Below the pieces are notes generated by a model that ran no database searches, was not told where the DNA came from, and saw only the letters and a list, made by a program, of their open reading frames with translations. A stretch of DNA of 25,334 nucleotides, taken from NCBI GenBank assembly GCA_050743385.1, contig JBOGFJ010000053.1, positions 1 to 25,334 of the forward strand. The letters are read 5' to 3'. The stretch is from JACDBD01 sp050743385. GTDB lineage: Bacteria; Actinomycetota; Acidimicrobiia; IMCC26256; JACDBD01. Made by a program: the position numbers and the translations under genes. Below, piece after piece: positions 14,268 to 21,917 of this stretch. Positions within the stretch are counted from its first letter, which is position 1. Each line of letters starts with the position of its first letter.

Positions 14268-15491
14268 GTGAAGTTCGGGATCTTCCTCGAGATGCAGATG
14301 CCCCGCCCGTGGGACGCCGAGACCGAGCACCGGGTCTTCCGACAGGTGCTCGAGCAGGTCGAGATCGCCGACCGCATCGGGATCCAGTACGCGTGGGAGG
14401 TGGAGCACCACTTCCTCGAGGAGTACTCGCACTCGAGCGCGCCCGAGGTGTTCCTGGCGGCGGCGTCGCAGCGGACGTCGCGCATTCGCCTGGGGCACGG
14501 CATCGTGCAGCTCCCGTCGAAGGTTAACCACCCCGCCCGGGTCGCCGAGCGCATCGCCACGCTCGATCTCGTCTCCGACGGTCGTGTCGAGTTCGGCACC
14601 GGTGAGAGCACCGGCGCCGTCGAGCCCAGCGGGTTCGGGGTCGACTACGAGACCAAGCGCGAGCAGTGGCGCGAGTCCCTCGATGCCATTACCCGGATGT
14701 TCGTCGAGGAGCCGTTCTCGGGCTACGACGGGCGGTGGCTCCAGATGCCGGCGCGCAACGTCGTGCCGAAGCCGTACCAGCGACCCCACCCGCCGCTGTG
14801 GATGGCCGCACCCCGGCCGGAAGTCATCCCGGTGGCGGCACGAAACGGGCTCGGCGCCTTGTGCTTCTCGATGCTCATCGAGCCGGAGCAGGCGCGCGAA
14901 TGGGTCGACGGCTACTACGCGACCCTCGAATCGGACGACTGCATCCCGGCCGGTTTCGCCGTGAACCCCGAGCTCGCGGTTGTCACCGGCCTGATGTGCC
15001 ACCCCGACGAGCAGGTTGCGCTCGACCGCGGCCTCGACGGCGCGCACTTCCTCGCGTACAGCCTCTTGCATTACTACGCCCACGGCGACACCCACGACCA
15101 CGGGCGGTCGCGCCTCTGGGACGACTTCCAGCGTGACCGGGCGGCGTCGGGGTTCGACCGTTCCCTGTTCGAGGACGCGCAGGGCCGGCTCGCCGCGACC
15201 TACGACCGCAGGAACAACTACGCCCAGCGAGGCGCGATCGGCACCCCCGCGCAGGTGCGGGAGTTCCTGCGCCGCTACGAAGCCGCCGGCTGCGACCAGG
15301 TGATCCTGTTCAGCCAGGTCGGGCACAACCGCCACGAGGACATCTGCGAGTCGCTGGAGCTCTTCGGGCGCGAGGTGCTCCCCGAGTTCGCCGAGCGCGA
15401 CGAGGAGCGGGCACGCGCCAAACGCGAGCGGCTGGCGCCGGCGCTCGAGCGGGCCCTCGTCCGGCGGGAGGCGGCGCCCGCGCTGGCGTGA
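14268..15491 (+). CDS. Luciferase-like flavin-dependent monooxygenase
   Basis: A 407-residue member of the bacterial luciferase-like superfamily, TIM-barrel enzymes using FMNH2 or F420H2. It opens with strand KFGIFLEMQMP, then AWEVEHHFLEEYSHSSAPEVF (a conserved substrate/flavin region), RIRLGHGIVQLP, the RVEFGTGES segment, and HPPLWMAAPRPEVIPVAARNG towards the C-terminus. The last ~40 residues are a charged Arg/Glu/Ala helix. GTG 14268 is the first codon before the family core and lies at the predicted transcription start, so no ribosome-binding site is expected. It converges with the PaaX-family gene with a 20-base gap. The location beside CoA ligases and a PaaX regulator suggests oxidation of the substrate of this catabolic cluster. 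The substrate is unknown. Confidence 0.87.
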   Translation: MKFGIFLEMQMPRPWDAETEHRVFRQVLEQVEIADRIGIQYAWEVEHHFLEEYSHSSAPEVFLAAASQRTSRIRLGHGIVQLPSKVNHPARVAERIATLDLVSDGRVEFGTGESTGAVEPSGFGVDYETKREQWRESLDAITRMFVEEPFSGYDGRWLQMPARNVVPKPYQRPHPPLWMAAPRPEVIPVAARNGLGALCFSMLIEPEQAREWVDGYYATLESDDCIPAGFAVNPELAVVTGLMCHPDEQVALDRGLDGAHFLAYSLLHYYAHGDTHDHGRSRLWDDFQRDRAASGFDRSLFEDAQGRLAATYDRRNNYAQRGAIGTPAQVREFLRRYEAAGCDQVILFSQVGHNRHEDICESLELFGREVLPEFAERDEERARAKRERLAPALERALVRREAAPALA

Positions 15492-15511
15492 GCTGCGGAA
15501 CGAGCAGGGAC

Positions 15512-16411
15512 TCAGGCGCCCCGCTCGACGGCGTCGAACCAGTGCTCGCCCGCGGGCAGCCACCGCGCGCGCCGGTCGTCGTAGAGCGCCTTGGCTTGGG
15601 TTCCGACCCAGTTCGGCGGCAGCAGCTTCGCCGGGAGCGACGGATCGCGGAATGCGAACCGGCGCCACTCATGGATGAGACGGGTCTGGGCGACGAAGGC
15701 CGACGCCTCGTCTCGGGCCTTGACCTTCCGGAACTTCGCCATGAACTCCCGGTAGTACTCGGCCAGCTCGCCGAGGTCCCACGCCTGGTCGACGAGGTCG
15801 CTCTCGAGGCCCATCTTCCCGAAACGGGCCACGAACGAGAGCGAGTGCGGTGTGGGCTCGAGCTCACCAACGATCCGGATGGCGTCGTCCTCGAGCTCGG
15901 TGTGCGGTGTGATCCACGTGCCCTGCCCGAGCGATCCGAAGCCGGCCCAGGTGAGGCGTCGGCGGAGACGGTGACCGAGGGCGCGTTGCTCCTCGGGAAC
16001 GCTCACGATCAACACGAGCCAGTGACCGTCCCAGTCGGTGCGCGCGCTCCCGAAGCCGGCAATGCGCGCGGTACCGTCTCGGCAGCGTTGGGTGCCAGCG
16101 GCCGTCAGGCGCCAGCGAACCCGGCGCCCGTCGCGCTCGCGCTGGAGCCACCCCTCGGCCCCGCTGCGCGCCAGCGCCTGGCGGGCAGCCTTCTCCTCCA
16201 CACCGAGCAGCGCCAGGGCTTCTAGGAACGTGCTCGTCCACGCGGCCCCGCCGGCGCGATAGACGAACTCGCCGAGCAGGGTGTTCAGGAGCGACTTGGC
16301 GCTCTCTCCGGAACGCGGGCGGGCATGAGGGGCGGACGGTGCGGCGACGGCCAGCAGTGACCGAGCCTCCACGCCTCGGGTTGCTGGCACCGTGGCCTCA
16401 CCTCGCCTCAC
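15512..16411 (-). CDS. PaaX-family transcriptional repressor
   Basis: A 299-residue regulator related to PaaX, the repressor of phenylacetate catabolism that responds to phenylacetyl-CoA. After an unconserved Arg/Ala-rich N-terminus (~35 residues), SAKSLLNTLLGEFV begins the winged helix, followed by LALLGVEEKAARQALARSGAEGWL, which is the DNA-recognition region of the family. The central segment DWDGHWLVLIVSVPEEQRALGHRLRRRL and GFGSLGQGTWITP are also characteristic. The C-terminal half (RLIHEWRRFAFRDPSLPAKLLPPNW) matches the PaaX C-terminal domain. GTG 16411 is the first start, and downstream GTG codons are possible. It is divergent from the cyclase-ligase operon and probably represses it, itself, or both, released by an acyl-CoA. 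Confidence 0.9.
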   Translation of the reverse strand: MRRGEATVPATRGVEARSLLAVAAPSAPHARPRSGESAKSLLNTLLGEFVYRAGGAAWTSTFLEALALLGVEEKAARQALARSGAEGWLQRERDGRRVRWRLTAAGTQRCRDGTARIAGFGSARTDWDGHWLVLIVSVPEEQRALGHRLRRRLTWAGFGSLGQGTWITPHTELEDDAIRIVGELEPTPHSLSFVARFGKMGLESDLVDQAWDLGELAEYYREFMAKFRKVKARDEASAFVAQTRLIHEWRRFAFRDPSLPAKLLPPNWVGTQAKALYDDRRARWLPAGEHWFDAVERGA

Positions 16412-16430
16412 CGCGGAAGATTGTCTACAG

Positions 16431-16442
16431 ATGACGCATCAT
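16431..16442. promoter_or_regulatory. Imperfect palindrome upstream of the PaaX-family gene
   Basis: ATGACGCATCAT is a 12-bp inverted repeat with one mismatched pair, 20 bases upstream of the regulator start. It could be an autoregulatory operator. TCTACAGA just before it (16424-16431) also occurs at 24380-24387 in front of the cupin gene. Confidence 0.3.
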
Positions 16443-16458
16443 AGTAACGAGAAGTGTA

Positions 16459-16487
16459 TTGACTCTGCCGGAGCCGGACCCTAGGTT
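16459..16487 (+). promoter_or_regulatory. Promoter of the cyclase-ligase operon
   Basis: TTGACT (16459-16464), a 17-bp spacer and TAGGTT (16482-16487) give a good sigma70-type promoter, with transcription expected to start near 16494. Confidence 0.6.
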
Positions 16488-16496
16488 CGCGCGGGA

Positions 16497-16510
16497 CCGC
16501 ACCGGTGCGG
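16497..16510. promoter_or_regulatory. Perfect 14-bp palindrome at the transcription start, likely operator
   Basis: CCGCACCGGTGCGG is a perfect palindrome immediately after the predicted +1 of the cyclase-ligase promoter and 18 bases before ATG 16529. A bound repressor would block initiation. The divergent PaaX-family protein is the obvious candidate, though the sequence does not resemble the E. coli PaaX box. Confidence 0.45.
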
Positions 16511-16528
16511 CGGAGCCGTGGGGGGACG

Positions 16529-17503
16529 ATGGGCACAGCGCCGAGCGAGGACGAGGTCCTCGGGTACCACGAGCGGCTGTCGAACTGGGGCCGCTGGGGG
16601 GCCGACGACCAGCTCGGCACCCTCAACCTCATCACGCCCGAGGCGCGCCGCCGCGCCGCCGGCCTCGTGCGCGACGGCGTCACCGTCTCGTGCGCCTGGG
16701 ACCTGAGCACCTTCCCTCAGGAGGGCGACGTCTTCGGGCCCGTCCAGCGCCACATGCTGATGACCGGTGAGGGCCTCGGCGACGAGCACCGGGTGGAGCC
16801 CCCGCAACCGGTACCGGGCCTCGACGCCAGCCGGTTCGCGGGTGCGATCGAGTTCATCGGCTGCGTCTTCCACGGCGTGAACATCACCCACGTCGACGCC
16901 CTCTCGCACGTGTTCTGGGATCACCAGACCTACAACGGCGGGCCCGCCGCGCTCGTGAGCGCGATGTTCGGGGCGACCAACCTCGCGGTCACCGGCATGC
17001 GCGACGGGATCCTCACCAGAGGCGTGCTCGTCGACATGCCGGCCATCCGCGGCATCGACTGGATGAGCCCGGGCGACGGCGTCTTCCCCGAGGATCTCGA
17101 AGCCGCCGAGTCGGCCCACGGCTTCACGATCGGCGAGGGCGACGTCGTCCTCTTGCGGACCGGGTACGGGCGCCACAAGCGGGAGGTCGGGCCGATCCCG
17201 ATGCACGAGGGTCAGGCGGGCTGGCACGTGGCGTCGCTGCCGTGGCTCCACGAGCGGGGCGTCGCTGCCATCGGCTCGGACACCGCGCAGGACGTCGTCC
17301 CCTCGGGATACCCGCAACTCGCGGTCCCGGTCCACATCGTGGGCATGGTCGCCATGGGACTCTGCCTGATCGACAACTGCGACCTCGAGGTGCTCGCCGC
17401 GACCTGCACCCGCCTCCGACGTCACGAGTTCCTCTTCACGCTCGCGCCGCTACGCCTCGACGGTGGCACGGGTAGCCCCGCGAACCCGATCGCCACCTTC
17501 TGA
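16529..17503 (+). CDS. Cyclase-family (kynurenine formamidase-like) hydrolase
   Basis: A 324-residue member of the cyclase superfamily, metal-dependent amidases or ring hydrolases that include bacterial kynurenine formamidase. The metal signature is present as FHGVNITHVDALSHVFW, with His115, His121, Asp123 and His127 as likely ligands. The protein starts with the family's GRWGADDQLGTLNLITPEAR segment and has VVLLRTGYGRHK and GVAAIGSDTAQDVVP later. ATG 16529 is preceded by a G-rich tract and begins the conserved part; an in-frame start exists at 16505. It is followed after 24 bases by an acyl-CoA ligase under the same promoter. A role in hydrolytic ring opening or deformylation of a catabolic intermediate is inferred. 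Confidence 0.88.
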   Translation: MGTAPSEDEVLGYHERLSNWGRWGADDQLGTLNLITPEARRRAAGLVRDGVTVSCAWDLSTFPQEGDVFGPVQRHMLMTGEGLGDEHRVEPPQPVPGLDASRFAGAIEFIGCVFHGVNITHVDALSHVFWDHQTYNGGPAALVSAMFGATNLAVTGMRDGILTRGVLVDMPAIRGIDWMSPGDGVFPEDLEAAESAHGFTIGEGDVVLLRTGYGRHKREVGPIPMHEGQAGWHVASLPWLHERGVAAIGSDTAQDVVPSGYPQLAVPVHIVGMVAMGLCLIDNCDLEVLAATCTRLRRHEFLFTLAPLRLDGGTGSPANPIATF

Positions 17504-17527
17504 AGCACGTCCTGGATAGGAGGGCCC

Positions 17528-19138
17528 ATGCGCGCTGCTCCCCACGGCTACGAGGAGTTCGACGCCCGCGACACGCTGCCGTGCGTCATCGCGAAGCGCG
17601 CCGCCTGGACACCCCACCGCCCGTGGGTCGTCGACCTGTCGAACGGCCGCACGACCACCTTCGCGGAGGCACAGGAGCTGATCCTCACATGGGCCGACGC
17701 GCTGCGACGGTTGGGCGTGGCGCCCGGTCAACGTGTCGCCTCGATGATGCCCAACAGCATCGAGCGGGTGGCGGCGTGGCTCGGAACCGGGTGGGCCAGG
17801 GGCTTCGACGTGCCCCTGAACACGGCCTTCCGCGGTTACATGCTCCGCTACACGCTCGAGAACTCGGGCGCCTCGGTCGCACTCGTCGCCGAGCGTTTCC
17901 TCGACCGCGTGGTGGAGGTCGCCGACGACGTGCCCGCGCTCCGCACCGTCGTGGTCACCGACGCCGCCGGTGACGTGGGGCCGCCCCTCGCCGGCGGTCG
18001 CGTCCGGGTCGTCGGGATCGACGAGTTCCTTTCCGGGGCGACCCCCGCCCACGGCCTCGCCACCCCCCAGGCGTGGGACGTCGCAACCATCGCCTACACG
18101 TCGGGGACCACGGGGCCGTCGAAGGGCGTTGTGCTTCCGTGGGGAATGGTGACCTTCGGAATGGGCCTGCTCGACGACCTCGGGCCGGACGACGCCATCT
18201 ACTCGCCGTTCCCGATGTTCCACATGTCGGGCATGGGCACGCTCGGTGCTGCCGCGTACATGGGCGGGCGCAGCATCATCCGCGAATCGTTCGACACGAC
18301 GGCGTTTTGGGACGACATCGACAGCCATGACGCCACGATGACGCTCGTGGTGCCGGCAATGGCGCACTGGCTGCTCTCCCAGCCCCCGAGCCCCGACGAT
18401 CGCGAGCATGCCCTCCGCCACGTCATCATCTCGCCGATCATCCACGCCTTCGGCGAGCGGTTCGGCGTGAAGATGCGCACGCACTACGGCATGACAGAGG
18501 CGGGCAACGTGACGAGCCGGCGCGACGTCTTCGACGAATCCGCCACCTGTGGGAAGCCGCGCCCGGGCTACGAGGTGCGCATCGTCGACGAGCACGACTA
18601 CGAGGTCGCGGTGGGCGAAGTGGGCGAGCTCACCGTGCGCACCGCCGAGCCGTGGTGGCTGTGCATCGGCTACTGGAACATGCCCGAGAAGACGGCCGAG
18701 GCGTGGCGAAACGGCTGGTTCCACACCGGCGACGGCTTTCGTCGAGACGAAGCGGGGGACTACCACTTCGTCGACCGCCAGAAGGACGCCATCCGGCGCC
18801 GAGGCGAGAACATCTCGTCGTTCGAGGTCGAACAGATCGTGCTCCAGCACGAGGCCATCGCCGAGTGCGCCGCCATCGGGATCGAGACGAGCGCGGGGGA
18901 ACAGGACGTCAAGGTCTGTGTCGTGCTGCACGCGGAGGCGGAGCTCGACCCCGCGCAGCTGGTGGAGTTCCTGATCCCGTTGATGCCCCGATACATGGTC
19001 CCGCGCTTCGTCGAGGTCATGGACGCGCTCCCCAAGACCGAGGCGACGATGCGAATTCAGAAGGCGAAGCTGCGGGAAGAGCCCCTCAGCCCGGCGACCT
19101 GGGACCGCGAGCAGGCCGGCGTCGTCGTCGCGAAATGA
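17528..19138 (+). CDS. AMP-forming acyl-CoA synthetase
   Basis: Activates a carboxylic acid to its CoA thioester through an acyl-adenylate. The 536-residue ANL-superfamily protein has A3 YTSGTTGPSKG (190-200), A5 YGMTEAG, A7 GDGFRRDEAGDYHFVDRQKD and the hinge RRRGENISSFEVE. Overall it is closest in style to CaiC-like medium-acid ligases. One oddity is that the A10 region reads LPKTEATMRIQK, with Arg509 where the catalytic lysine of the adenylation half-reaction normally sits. Activity may therefore be reduced, or another Lys may substitute. A clear AGGAGG (about 17519-17524) precedes ATG 17528. The second gene of the operon, it converges with the crotonase gene with only 3 bases between the stops. 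Confidence 0.92.
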   Translation: MRAAPHGYEEFDARDTLPCVIAKRAAWTPHRPWVVDLSNGRTTTFAEAQELILTWADALRRLGVAPGQRVASMMPNSIERVAAWLGTGWARGFDVPLNTAFRGYMLRYTLENSGASVALVAERFLDRVVEVADDVPALRTVVVTDAAGDVGPPLAGGRVRVVGIDEFLSGATPAHGLATPQAWDVATIAYTSGTTGPSKGVVLPWGMVTFGMGLLDDLGPDDAIYSPFPMFHMSGMGTLGAAAYMGGRSIIRESFDTTAFWDDIDSHDATMTLVVPAMAHWLLSQPPSPDDREHALRHVIISPIIHAFGERFGVKMRTHYGMTEAGNVTSRRDVFDESATCGKPRPGYEVRIVDEHDYEVAVGEVGELTVRTAEPWWLCIGYWNMPEKTAEAWRNGWFHTGDGFRRDEAGDYHFVDRQKDAIRRRGENISSFEVEQIVLQHEAIAECAAIGIETSAGEQDVKVCVVLHAEAELDPAQLVEFLIPLMPRYMVPRFVEVMDALPKTEATMRIQKAKLREEPLSPATWDREQAGVVVAK

Positions 19139-19141
19139 GCG

Positions 19142-19966
19142 CTACTCGGAGGTCGGGCCGGTGAAGCGGGCGTCGCGCTTCTCCCGCCGGGCGGCGACGC
19201 CTTCGGTCACGTCGGGCCCGCCGAAGCCGTAGAACTCGTACGCCAGCGAGGCGTCGAAGACGGGACCGAACATCCGGTACCAGTTGTTCAGTGCCAGCTT
19301 CGTCGCCCGGATGGCGAACTGGGCGCCGGTCGAGAGCTCACGCGCGACGTCGAGCGCGGTGTCGCGGAGCTCGGCGTCGTCGACGCAGAGCGACACGAGA
19401 CCGATGCGCTCGGCCTCCTCACCGGTCACCGGCCGGCACGTCAGCAGGTGGTACTTCGCCTTCGCCATGCCGCAGAGCAGCGGCCAGCAGATCGCGGCGT
19501 GGTCGCCCGCGGCGACGCCCAGGCGCGTGTGACCGTCGATGATTCGCGCGGAACGCGTCGCGATCGACACGTCCGCAAGCAGACCGACGACCAGCCCGGC
19601 CCCGACCGCCGGGCCGTGGATCGCAGACACGATCGGCTTGGAGCATTCGATGACGTTGAAGACGAGGTCACGCGCCTCACGGATCACGCGCGTGCGAACG
19701 GCGAAGTCGGATGCCATGTCCTCGATGAGGTCGAAGGATCCACCCGCCGAGAAGCCCTTCCCCGCGCCCTCGATGATGGCGACGCGCGTGTCGGGGTCAC
19801 GATCGACCACACGCCAGACCTCGGCGAGATCCCGGTGCATCTCGTGACCGGCGGCATTGAGCCCCGGGGCGTCCATGACGACACGAAGGATCCCGGTCGC
19901 GGGCCGCTCGAAGCGCAGGGTGGCGAAGTCGCCGTACCGGTCGTCGTGGTCTCGATCGGTGCTCAC
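19142..19966 (-). CDS. Crotonase-superfamily protein lacking both catalytic glutamates
   Basis: A 274-residue enoyl-CoA hydratase/isomerase-family protein. CoA-binding and oxyanion-hole segments are recognisable: GAGKGFSAGGSFDLIEDM (about 67-84) and IHGPAVGAGLVVGLLADVSI (117-135). The position of catalytic Glu in GGGCEL reads GAGLVV, and the second Glu (PEL in the canonical enzyme) reads GHT near residue 146. GVAAGDHAAICWPLLCG follows, with Asp155 a candidate catalytic acid. Isomerase, decarboxylase or C-C lyase chemistry is more likely than simple hydration. GTG 19966 overlaps the stop of the preceding crotonase gene (GTGA). It is the last gene of the five-gene leftward operon. Confidence 0.85.
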   Translation of the reverse strand: MSTDRDHDDRYGDFATLRFERPATGILRVVMDAPGLNAAGHEMHRDLAEVWRVVDRDPDTRVAIIEGAGKGFSAGGSFDLIEDMASDFAVRTRVIREARDLVFNVIECSKPIVSAIHGPAVGAGLVVGLLADVSIATRSARIIDGHTRLGVAAGDHAAICWPLLCGMAKAKYHLLTCRPVTGEEAERIGLVSLCVDDAELRDTALDVARELSTGAQFAIRATKLALNNWYRMFGPVFDASLAYEFYGFGGPDVTEGVAARREKRDARFTGPTSE

Positions 19967-20724
19967 GGCGCCCCTTTCCGGCTCCTGCGTTCGAGGAAGT
20001 CCGTCATCCGCTGGTGCTTGTCGTCGCTCTCGAAGAGCAGAGCTTGGCCGACGAGGTCGAAGAGTGTCGTGCTGGGCCGGTGTAGCCGGAGCGCGAGCTT
20101 CGTCAGCTCGAGCGCCCGCCACGATCTCTGGGCGATCGTGCCCGCGAGCTCGACGGCGGCGTCGAGCAGCTCGCCGGCGGGATGCACCGACTCGGCAAGA
20201 CCGGCCTCGAGCGCGCCGGCGGCGTCGAGGATCGCGCCCGTGTACAGCATGCGCCGGGCGAGGCCGAGCCCGACGAGCTGCGCCAGGCGCCAGTTGCCGC
20301 CCGCACCCGCCATGATGCCGAGGTCGAGCTCGGGCTGCCCGAATCGTGCCGCCGGCGACACCACCCGCAGGTCGCACGCGAGGGCGAGCTCGCATCCACC
20401 ACCGAGCGCCCAGCCGTCGACGGCGGCGATCGTCGGCCACCGGTGTGCCTCGAGGCGGTCGCACAAGCCCGCGTTGATCGCCCGCAACGCGGCGTCGGCG
20501 TCGCGCTCGACGAGCTCGGCGATGTCGGCACCGGCGGCGAAGACACCGGGAGTCGTCGAGTAGAGCACCAGGACGTTCGGATCACGCGCGTGCTCGTCGA
20601 GCGCGGCGTGGAGCTCGTCGACCATCGCCTCGTCGAGGGCATTGCGCTTCGCGGGTCGGTCGAGGCCTACGAGCACAGTGGTGCGCCGCCGCTCGACCCG
20701 CAGGCTGCGGGCCGCACTGGTCAC
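19963..20724 (-). CDS. Enoyl-CoA hydratase (canonical crotonase)
   Basis: Adds water to an enoyl-CoA, step two of a beta-oxidation-type pathway. The 253-residue protein has the oxyanion-hole segments GVFAAGADIAEL (60-71) and GWALGGGCELALACDL (104-119), catalytic Glu112 in GGGCEL and Glu132 in FGQPELDLGIMAGAGG. Length and motifs are standard. GTG 20724 overlaps the thiolase stop (20721-20724), and its own stop overlaps the next crotonase gene. In this operon it would act on the enoyl-CoA before the 3-hydroxyacyl-CoA dehydrogenase and thiolase encoded just upstream. A PaaF-like role is possible but not demonstrable. Confidence 0.92.
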   Translation of the reverse strand: MTSAARSLRVERRRTTVLVGLDRPAKRNALDEAMVDELHAALDEHARDPNVLVLYSTTPGVFAAGADIAELVERDADAALRAINAGLCDRLEAHRWPTIAAVDGWALGGGCELALACDLRVVSPAARFGQPELDLGIMAGAGGNWRLAQLVGLGLARRMLYTGAILDAAGALEAGLAESVHPAGELLDAAVELAGTIAQRSWRALELTKLALRLHRPSTTLFDLVGQALLFESDDKHQRMTDFLERRSRKGAP

Positions 20725-21917
20725 ACGCGCTCCACGAGCATGGCGATCCCCTGCCCCACGCCGATGCACATCGTCGCGGCGGCGCGGGTGCCCGGGGGGA
20801 GCTCAGCAAGCTGATGCACCAGGGTCGTGACGATCCGCGCGCCCGAGCACCCGATCGGATGGCCCACTGCGATCGCCCCTCCCCGCGGGTTGACGCGATT
20901 CGGCTCGATCGGGAGCTCGCGCAGCACCGCGAGCGCCTGGGCCGCGAACGCTTCGTTGAGCTCGACGACGGCGAGGTCGTCGACGCACCAGCCGGCGCGG
21001 TCGAGCGCCTTGCGCATGGCGGGCACGGGACCGATCCCCATGCGGTGGGGCTCGACGCCGGCGACGGAACCGTGCACGACCCGGGCGAGTGGGTCGAGTG
21101 CGTACCGCTCGAGCGCGGCACCGGTCGCGAGGAGCACGGCGGCGGCTCCGTCGTTGAGGGCGCTCGAGTTCCCGGCCGTGACGGTCCCGTCGGCGGCGAA
21201 CGCCGGCTGCAGCCGTGCGAGCCGGTCGAGATCGGTGTCCCGGCGGGGACCCTCGTCGCCGGCGAGCACACCGGCTTCCGGGCCCGGCAGCGGCACCGGC
21301 ACGAGCTCGGGATCGAACCACCCGGCGTCGGCGGCGGCGACGGCCTTGCGATGGCTGGCGAGCGCGAGCTCGTCCTGCTCCTCACGTTCGATGGCAAACT
21401 CGCGCGCCAGCACCTCGGCCGTCTGGCCCAACGAGACGGTGTACTCGTCGGGCATTCGCGGGTTCACCAGGCGCCATCCGAGACTCGTGTCCACGAGGTC
21501 GGCGCGCCGTGGGAGCGGCTCGTCGGGCTTTGCCATCACGAACGGCGCCCGGCTCATCGACTCGACGCCGCCGGCGACCATCAGCTCGCCCCTGCCCGCG
21601 AGCATGGCGGCCGCGGCGCTCTGCACCGCTTCGAGTCCCGAGCCGCAGAGCCGGTTCACGGTCGCGCCCGCGACCGAGAGCGGCAACCCGGCGAGGAGCA
21701 CGGCCATCCGGGCGACGTTGCGGTTGTCCTCGCCCGCCTGATTCGTGGCGCCCAGCCACACCTCCTCGATGGTTTCGGGGGGCACACCGGGGTTCCGCCG
21801 GACGAGCTCGCCCACCACGAGCGCGGCGAGGTCGTCGGGTCGTACACGCGCCAATCCGCCCCGGAAGCGCCCGATCGGCGTCCGGCATGCGTCGACGATG
21901 AAGACCGCATCGCTCAT
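20721..21917 (-). CDS. Acetyl-CoA acyltransferase (thiolase)
   Basis: Thiolytic cleavage of a 3-oxoacyl-CoA with CoA, releasing acetyl-CoA. The 398-residue protein carries nucleophile Cys91 in NRLCGSG, the NEAFA motif, GHPIGCSGAR with the active His, and a CIGVGQG C-terminal cysteine motif. Length is typical of catabolic thiolases such as PcaF/PaaJ. ATG 21917 overlaps the dehydrogenase stop (ATGA). The gene set around it is a complete beta-oxidation spiral for one acid. The chain specificity (3-oxoadipyl-CoA versus a fatty acyl-CoA) cannot be read from the sequence. Confidence 0.94.
   Translation of the reverse strand: MSDAVFIVDACRTPIGRFRGGLARVRPDDLAALVVGELVRRNPGVPPETIEEVWLGATNQAGEDNRNVARMAVLLAGLPLSVAGATVNRLCGSGLEAVQSAAAAMLAGRGELMVAGGVESMSRAPFVMAKPDEPLPRRADLVDTSLGWRLVNPRMPDEYTVSLGQTAEVLAREFAIEREEQDELALASHRKAVAAADAGWFDPELVPVPLPGPEAGVLAGDEGPRRDTDLDRLARLQPAFAADGTVTAGNSSALNDGAAAVLLATGAALERYALDPLARVVHGSVAGVEPHRMGIGPVPAMRKALDRAGWCVDDLAVVELNEAFAAQALAVLRELPIEPNRVNPRGGAIAVGHPIGCSGARIVTTLVHQLAELPPGTRAAATMCIGVGQGIAMLVERV

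Noticed and set aside
14007..15668. 553-codon minus-strand open frame opposite the luciferase-like gene
   Set aside because: The luciferase-like frame has clear family motifs and a promoter. The antisense protein is compositionally biased and has no recognisable domain.
17450..18931. 493-codon minus-strand open frame opposite the acyl-CoA ligase
   Set aside because: It shadows the third-position GC pattern of the ligase gene, which has all ANL motifs and a good ribosome-binding site.
19139..19141. Possible terminator between the convergent ligase and crotonase genes
   Set aside because: Only three bases separate the two stop codons and no hairpin was recognised around them.
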